Shown here piece after piece: positions 60,618-64,000 of a stretch of 64,000 bases of DNA. The stretch's first letter is position 1. Each line of letters starts with the position of its first letter. The notes beneath the pieces were generated by a model. That model searched no databases. It was not told where the DNA came from and saw nothing but the letters and a program-made list of their open reading frames with translations. This DNA is from Pseudomonadota bacterium (GTDB taxonomy: Bacteria > Desulfobacterota > Binatia > Binatales > Binataceae). The DNA lies in assembly GCA_021324885.1 (NCBI GenBank), contig JAJPIF010000017.1, forward strand, positions 1-64,000. The letters are read 5' to 3'. Made by a program: the position numbers and the translations under genes.

Positions 60618-60983
60618 TTGAAATTGAAGGCCCAGCAATTTTACATTGGTCGAATGCACCGCTTAAGGGAATGGCTTCGACGGGAGTCGTTAACGCTAAT
60701 ACTCCTGGCGCTCCTGATCGCTGCCTGCCTTAATTTGGCACTGGCGCCCCATGGGATGCGTGATCTGCTCGTCCTACGCCATCACCGGGCGAGATTGGAA
60801 GCGAAGCGTGAGCAACAACAGGCAACCCAACGCGAATTGCAAGCCACTATTGCAAGACTTCAGACAGACGACGCTTACGTGCAGAGAATAATTCGTAAAG
60901 AGCTTGGTTTTGCCCATCAAAACGAGCTTATCTACAAGTTTAGCAGTGAGAGTTCATCAGCAGGGTCCACCAACCTGCCTTGA
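60618..60983 (+). CDS. FtsB/DivIC-like septum formation initiator family protein
   Basis: 121 residues from TTG 60618; ATG 60654 gives 109, and neither has a clear SD. A short basic N-terminus (MHRLREWLRRESL) precedes one transmembrane helix (LTLILLALLIAACLNLAL), then a coiled coil (RDLLVLRHHRARLEAKREQQQATQRELQATIARL) and DDAYVQRIIRKELGFAHQNELIYKF. The last segment, with its E-x-G-x-x-x-x-x-E(L)IYKF pattern, is the FtsB/DivIC hallmark. It forms a complex with FtsL and FtsQ during division. Not adjacent to eno or other usual partners. Confidence 0.85.
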   Translation: MKLKAQQFYIGRMHRLREWLRRESLTLILLALLIAACLNLALAPHGMRDLLVLRHHRARLEAKREQQQATQRELQATIARLQTDDAYVQRIIRKELGFAHQNELIYKFSSESSSAGSTNLP

Positions 60984-61079
60984 TCTGCCCAGCATGGATG
61001 GCTTTCCCCATCAGTTTTGCGGCTTGACCCGCCATCATCGGCGTGGGATTTCTTTGCTTGCCGCTCGCTGGGAGGTACC

Positions 61080-61499
61080 ATGGCCTGGATACTGGCGTTC
61101 CACGTATTTAGCGTAATTCTCTGGATGGGCACCCTTTTAGTGGTGTCTTCGTTTCTCGGTCTGGTTGCTGATGAGGTGGGAGTTTCCAAGGAGCGTTTTC
61201 TGGTCGCGGCCAGGCGGCTGATGATTTTGAGCGCCAACGGGGGCGCGCTGGCGACGGTCGGGTTTGGCGTCTGGCTCATCCTGCTCGACCCGGCAGTGAT
61301 ACGGCAGGGATGGCTGCATGTGAAGCTTGCTCTGGTCTTTGTGATAGTCGCGATGCATGTGCGGCTTTACTGGCGGATAAGGCGGCTTCAGTTGGAACCG
61401 TCGGCCGCCAGCCGATCGGAATTCGCGATGGTGCACGGTTTTCTGAGCCTGCTTTTATTAGGGATTTTGTTTTTGGTTTTTGTACGTCCATTGGCCTGA
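61080..61499 (+). CDS. HemJ/CopD-like membrane protein
   Basis: 139 residues from ATG 61080 with GGGAGG about 5 bases before; the frame continues upstream without merit. Four membrane helices: LAFHVFSVILWMGTLLVVSSFLGL with the conserved His, LMILSANGGALATVGFGVWLILLD, GWLHVKLALVFVIVAMHVRLYW, and GFLSLLLLGILFLVFV. GWLHVKLALV and the N-terminal His are family features of protoporphyrinogen oxidase HemJ and of CopD-like proteins; the length fits HemJ. Which of the two functions holds is not certain. No haem gene is near. Confidence 0.75.
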   Translation: MAWILAFHVFSVILWMGTLLVVSSFLGLVADEVGVSKERFLVAARRLMILSANGGALATVGFGVWLILLDPAVIRQGWLHVKLALVFVIVAMHVRLYWRIRRLQLEPSAASRSEFAMVHGFLSLLLLGILFLVFVRPLA

Positions 61500-61592
61500 T
61501 TTGTGGACTGCGTGGGATCGGGCCTTTGCCGGAGACTATTCAAAATTGCCGCCACCCGTGCCACACTGGATGGCGGTATCCGCGTCTGCTGA

Positions 61593-62549
61593 ATGCGTAG
61601 ACGACTGTTATATACACTGGGCGTTTACGCCATTGCTTTCGCCATCATCGGGTATCTGGCCCGTGGTATCGAGCCCGGCCAGCTTTTGCGCAATTTCTCG
61701 ATGGCGAATCTATGGGTGTTCGTGCCGGCCAGTGCGGGTTCTTTCGCGATCTGGTTTGGCGGCGAGACGCTGCTCTTCGCCTGCCTGTTCAGCTATTTCC
61801 ATTCGCGCACCAGCTTTCGCGAGATGCTGCCGGCCAACGCCGCGCAGTATTTCCTGCAATTGGTTAACAGCGCCGTGGCCGGCGCCGCGCTCGTCATGTT
61901 TATGAACCGGCGCAAGAAGGTCCCATGGCTGGCCGGTGGATGCACCCTGATTTTTCAGGCGGTGCTGGACTTCCAGATCATGGCGGCGATGGCCCTGGTA
62001 GCGGCGCTGTTGGAGCCGGCTTCGATATTACACCGTTATTGGTATATTCCGGCCGCGGTGCTGGCGCCTTTGTTACTGAACACCTGTTTCTGGATGCGCG
62101 GGCGACCGCGCTCGGGTTTAGCCCGATGGTTTTACGAGCGGCCGTCGATGGCATCGTTCCGCCTTGCCCGGCCCTCACACTACGCCCGGTTGGGCGGCCT
62201 TCGTATCTCGATCTTCCTGGCCTATGGCATCGCGCTTTACTTCCAGATCAGAGGCTTCCATATAAATGTTCATCCGTCCCAGGTTTTTGCGGTTCTCCCC
62301 GCCGTGGTGTTCTTCGACGGTTTGCCGTTCACGCCGGTTGGTCTGGGCCCCGTACAGGCGATCATCGTAACTGGATTCAAAGCGTATGCATCGCCTGCCA
62401 GACTGCTGGCCATGGCTCTTTCGATGAGCTTCATGACCATCGCATTCCAGGCTCCGTTGGGACTTGGCTCTGCCGGGGCCTTTGCCCGCGAGGCAGCGGA
62501 CGCGGCAACCCGGGGTTTGCTGAGCGACCAATGGGTTCCCGGATCCTGA
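61593..62549 (+). CDS. UPF0104/LPG-synthase-TM-like integral membrane protein
   Basis: 318 residues with about eight transmembrane helices (YTLGVYAIAFAIIGYLA, VFVPASAGSFAIWFGG, FQIMAAMALVAALL, YIPAAVLAPLLLNTCF and further). The NAAQYFLQLVNSAVAGAALVMF segment and the LPFTPVGLGPVQAIIV motif are typical of the lysylphosphatidylglycerol-synthase transmembrane/flippase family. It lacks the cytosolic aminoacyl transferase domain, so it is more likely a lipid flippase-like protein than a synthase. Substrate unknown. SD not obvious. Confidence 0.75.
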   Translation: MRRRLLYTLGVYAIAFAIIGYLARGIEPGQLLRNFSMANLWVFVPASAGSFAIWFGGETLLFACLFSYFHSRTSFREMLPANAAQYFLQLVNSAVAGAALVMFMNRRKKVPWLAGGCTLIFQAVLDFQIMAAMALVAALLEPASILHRYWYIPAAVLAPLLLNTCFWMRGRPRSGLARWFYERPSMASFRLARPSHYARLGGLRISIFLAYGIALYFQIRGFHINVHPSQVFAVLPAVVFFDGLPFTPVGLGPVQAIIVTGFKAYASPARLLAMALSMSFMTIAFQAPLGLGSAGAFAREAADAATRGLLSDQWVPGS

Positions 62550-62621
62550 CGGGTGCGCCTTGACGCGCCGGTTGCGCATACTTAGGTTGGTTATTAAGCT
62601 TGAAAACAGAGGTTAATCTAG

Positions 62622-62954
62622 ATGGCTAGTGCCAATATCAAGCATGTTAGCGACGCCAATTTCGAGGGCGAGGTTCTGAAATCGCCGACCCCGGTTCTAG
62701 TCGATTTCTGGGCGCCCTGGTGCGGGCCGTGTAAGGCTATCGCGCCAGTTCTCGATGAGTTGGCCGACGATTATGCCGGCAAGCTCAAGGTGGTCAAGAT
62801 GAATGTCGACGAAAATCCCGATACCCCGGCACGATATGGAGTTCGCGGTATCCCCAACCTGCTGATCATCAAAGGCGGTCAGGTCAAGGATCAGATCGTC
62901 GGCGCGGTGCCCAAGGGGCATCTGGTGCGGGCGGTCGATCAAGCTCTGGCCTGA
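62622..62954 (+). CDS. trxA: Thioredoxin
   Basis: 110 residues. Active site FWAPWCGPCKAIAP with C34 and C37, LKVVKMNVDENPDTPARYGVRGIPNLLIIKGG containing the conserved cis-Pro, and the GAVPKGHLVRAVDQAL helix. A general dithiol reductant; would serve the Bcp peroxiredoxin at 11 kb. Convergent with larE, with a perfect hairpin between them. Confidence 0.97.
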   Translation: MASANIKHVSDANFEGEVLKSPTPVLVDFWAPWCGPCKAIAPVLDELADDYAGKLKVVKMNVDENPDTPARYGVRGIPNLLIIKGGQVKDQIVGAVPKGHLVRAVDQALA

Positions 62955-63010
62955 GCGCTGCTACGCCAATCGCTCGCCCGCTCGGACCGAGAGGAAAAAT
63001 TCGTCTATAG

Positions 63011-63049
63011 AATTGCCGAGGCGGACCCGCCGAGGGTGCCTCGGCAATT
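63011..63049. terminator. Bidirectional terminator-like hairpin between trxA and larE
   Basis: AATTGCCGAGGC (63011-63022) and GCCTCGGCAATT (63038-63049) are perfect 12-base complements over a 15-base loop. The terminal A/T pairs make short T-runs on either strand, as expected of a shared terminator between convergent genes. Confidence 0.75.
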
Positions 63050-63064
63050 TCATGTTTGGCGCAG

Positions 63065-63895
63065 TTAGTTGCCCGAACTGGTTCCGACCAGACCTTCATT
63101 AAGCGAGCCGGACCGGAAGCCCCCCAAGTCCAGGGTAACGAAGCGGAACCCGAGCTTGCGGAATTCGCGCGAGAGAATTTCTCCGATCTGCGGCTCGAGC
63201 AGGCGGGGCATCTCGTCGCGGCCCACTTCCAGCCGCGCGACTTCACCATGATAACGCACGCGTACAACTCTGAATCCCAGCGAGCGGAGCAGCTTTTCGC
63301 CGCCTGAAACCTGTTGCAGCCGTTCCACCGTGATTTGGGTGCCGTAGGGGAAACGCGAGGACAAACAGGGCGACGCAGGACGGTCCCAGGTCGGCAGCGC
63401 CATCAGGCGCGAGAGCTCGCGAATCTCCTGTTTGGTGAGTTCCGCTTCGACCAGCGGATGGCGCACCTTTTTTTCCGCCGCGGCTTGCATGCCCGGCCGG
63501 TAATCGCGCAGGTCATCGAGATTGAGGCCATCGACAATGTGGTCGATTCCGAGTTCCGCCGCCTTCTGTTCACACACGGTAAACAGGTTGTGCTTGCACA
63601 AGTAGCATCGATTGAGCGGGTTGGCCGCGTATCCCGGGATCTCCAGTTCATTGGAGCCGATAATCAGGTGGCGGGCGCCGATAGAAGCGGCGAAGCCTTT
63701 GGCCGATTCCAGGTCTTCATCGGGCATGGTCGGCGACGTCGTGGTCAACGCCAGTACGCGATCGCCCGCGGTCTCATGAGCCACCCGCAGCAGAAAGCTG
63801 GAATCGACTCCACCGGAAAAGGCCACTATCACCGACCGCATCGGGGTGAAAATCGATCTTAGACGACCGAGCTTATGCTCCAACTGCGGCGTCAC
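63065..63895 (-). CDS. larE: LarE sacrificial sulfur transferase-like ATP pyrophosphatase
   Basis: 276 residues starting GTG 2 bases after the cysteine synthase stop. PP-loop VAFSGGVDSSFLLRVA, then LNRCYLCKHNLF, LGIDHIVDGLNLDDLRDYRPG and PASPCLSSRFPYGTQIT. LarE gives the sulfur of the nickel-pincer cofactor of lactate racemase and its relatives. The set of three Cys (RCYLCK pair plus SPCLSSR) fits the class that may bind an Fe-S cluster rather than sacrifice a single Cys. larA and larB/larC are not visible in the window. Confidence 0.9.
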   Translation of the reverse strand: MTPQLEHKLGRLRSIFTPMRSVIVAFSGGVDSSFLLRVAHETAGDRVLALTTTSPTMPDEDLESAKGFAASIGARHLIIGSNELEIPGYAANPLNRCYLCKHNLFTVCEQKAAELGIDHIVDGLNLDDLRDYRPGMQAAAEKKVRHPLVEAELTKQEIRELSRLMALPTWDRPASPCLSSRFPYGTQITVERLQQVSGGEKLLRSLGFRVVRVRYHGEVARLEVGRDEMPRLLEPQIGEILSREFRKLGFRFVTLDLGGFRSGSLNEGLVGTSSGN

Positions 63896-63897
63896 AT

Positions 63898-64000
63898 TCA
63901 GATTCCTTCGGCTTGAAACAAATCAGTGGTGAGATAGCGCTCGCCGGTGTCACAGAAAATGGTGGCGACCAGTTTGCCGGGTCCGAGTTTCCGTGCTACC
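63898..64000 (-). CDS. C-terminal end of cysteine synthase, truncated by window edge
   Basis: The open frame to the edge encodes about 34 residues ending LVATIFCDTGERYLTTDLFQ then AEGI; the pattern LVAT-x-x-DTGERYL is the conserved end of CysK/CysM-type PLP-dependent O-acetylserine sulfhydrylases. Stop TGA at 63898-63900 lies 2 bases upstream of the larE GTG, so both are probably one operon concerned with cysteine/sulfur supply. Confidence 0.8.
   Translation of the reverse strand, partial: VARKLGPGKLVATIFCDTGERYLTTDLFQAEGI

Noticed and set aside
1..64000. CRISPR arrays, integrases, prophage or insertion sequences
   Set aside because: No regularly spaced repeats, transposase or integrase motifs, or tRNA-adjacent att-like duplications were seen. 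The tRNA-fMet has no integrase nearby.

Overview
The window looks like chromosomal DNA from an uncultured, GC-rich, Gram-negative bacterium. It has an outer-membrane beta-barrel end, MreB, MurF, Fmt-like and SelB proteins. The lipid and aromatic side of the gene content (CaiB/BaiF CoA-transferase, thiolase plus DUF35 partner, two amidohydrolase-2 proteins, two LLM-class oxidoreductases, enoyl-CoA hydratase, SDRs, tandem epoxide-hydrolase-like proteins) together with a group 3b-type NiFe hydrogenase recalls Candidatus Binatota or related Desulfobacterota-like lineages. That placement is inference from gene content only. No phage, integrase, insertion sequence or CRISPR array is visible; almost everything reads as ordinary core and accessory chromosome.

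Layout. 1-1.4 kb: end of a porin-like gene, a TetR/CecR-type regulator and a small membrane protein. 1.7-6.4 kb (minus): five genes whose ends all overlap by 1-4 bases, encoding a SpoIID/LytB protein, a DUF4922 HIT/GalT-like protein, a two-part glycosyltransferase, a DUF1460 NlpC/P60-type amidase and a DOMON-like protein. None has a signal peptide. This is the most unusual unit here and looks like an intracellular muropeptide or cell-wall sugar pathway. 6.5-10 kb: SDR, initiator tRNA, thiolase-like/DUF35 pair, DUF192 protein. 10.2-24.9 kb: a secreted protein, Bcp, XseA/XseB, LLM oxidoreductase, amidohydrolases, CoaBC, family-4 UDG, the NfeD/slipin pair, enoyl-CoA hydratase, SDR and a secreted esterase-like protein. 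25-33 kb: a double-domain CaiB/BaiF CoA-transferase, ribosomal protein S21, a NitT/TauT-like ABC transporter with an AAA-associated partner, and tandem limonene-epoxide-hydrolase-like proteins.

33-47 kb: SelB followed by a decayed helix-turn-helix gene end, a PF04185 phosphoesterase, MurF, PurE, a DUF169 protein, a macrodomain protein, MtnA, an RRM protein, a secreted DUF1800 protein, MreB and a His-rich lipoprotein. 47-51.4 kb: second LLM oxidoreductase, BNR-propeller protein, formyltransferase-like protein and methyltransferase. 51.6-56.6 kb (minus): a six-gene bidirectional NiFe hydrogenase operon (FeS beta subunit, cNMP-binding protein, FAD/NAD gamma subunit, small subunit, large subunit, maturation protease). 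56.8-64 kb: quinone oxidoreductase, NCS2 purine permease, an alpha/beta hydrolase lacking its nucleophile, a 32-residue Lys-rich peptide with its own promoter and terminator, FtsB-like and HemJ/CopD-like proteins, a UPF0104 membrane protein, thioredoxin, LarE and the end of a cysteine synthase.

Main uncertainties: several starts rest on ribosome-binding-site position alone, functions of DUF families are inferred, and nothing has been checked by database search.
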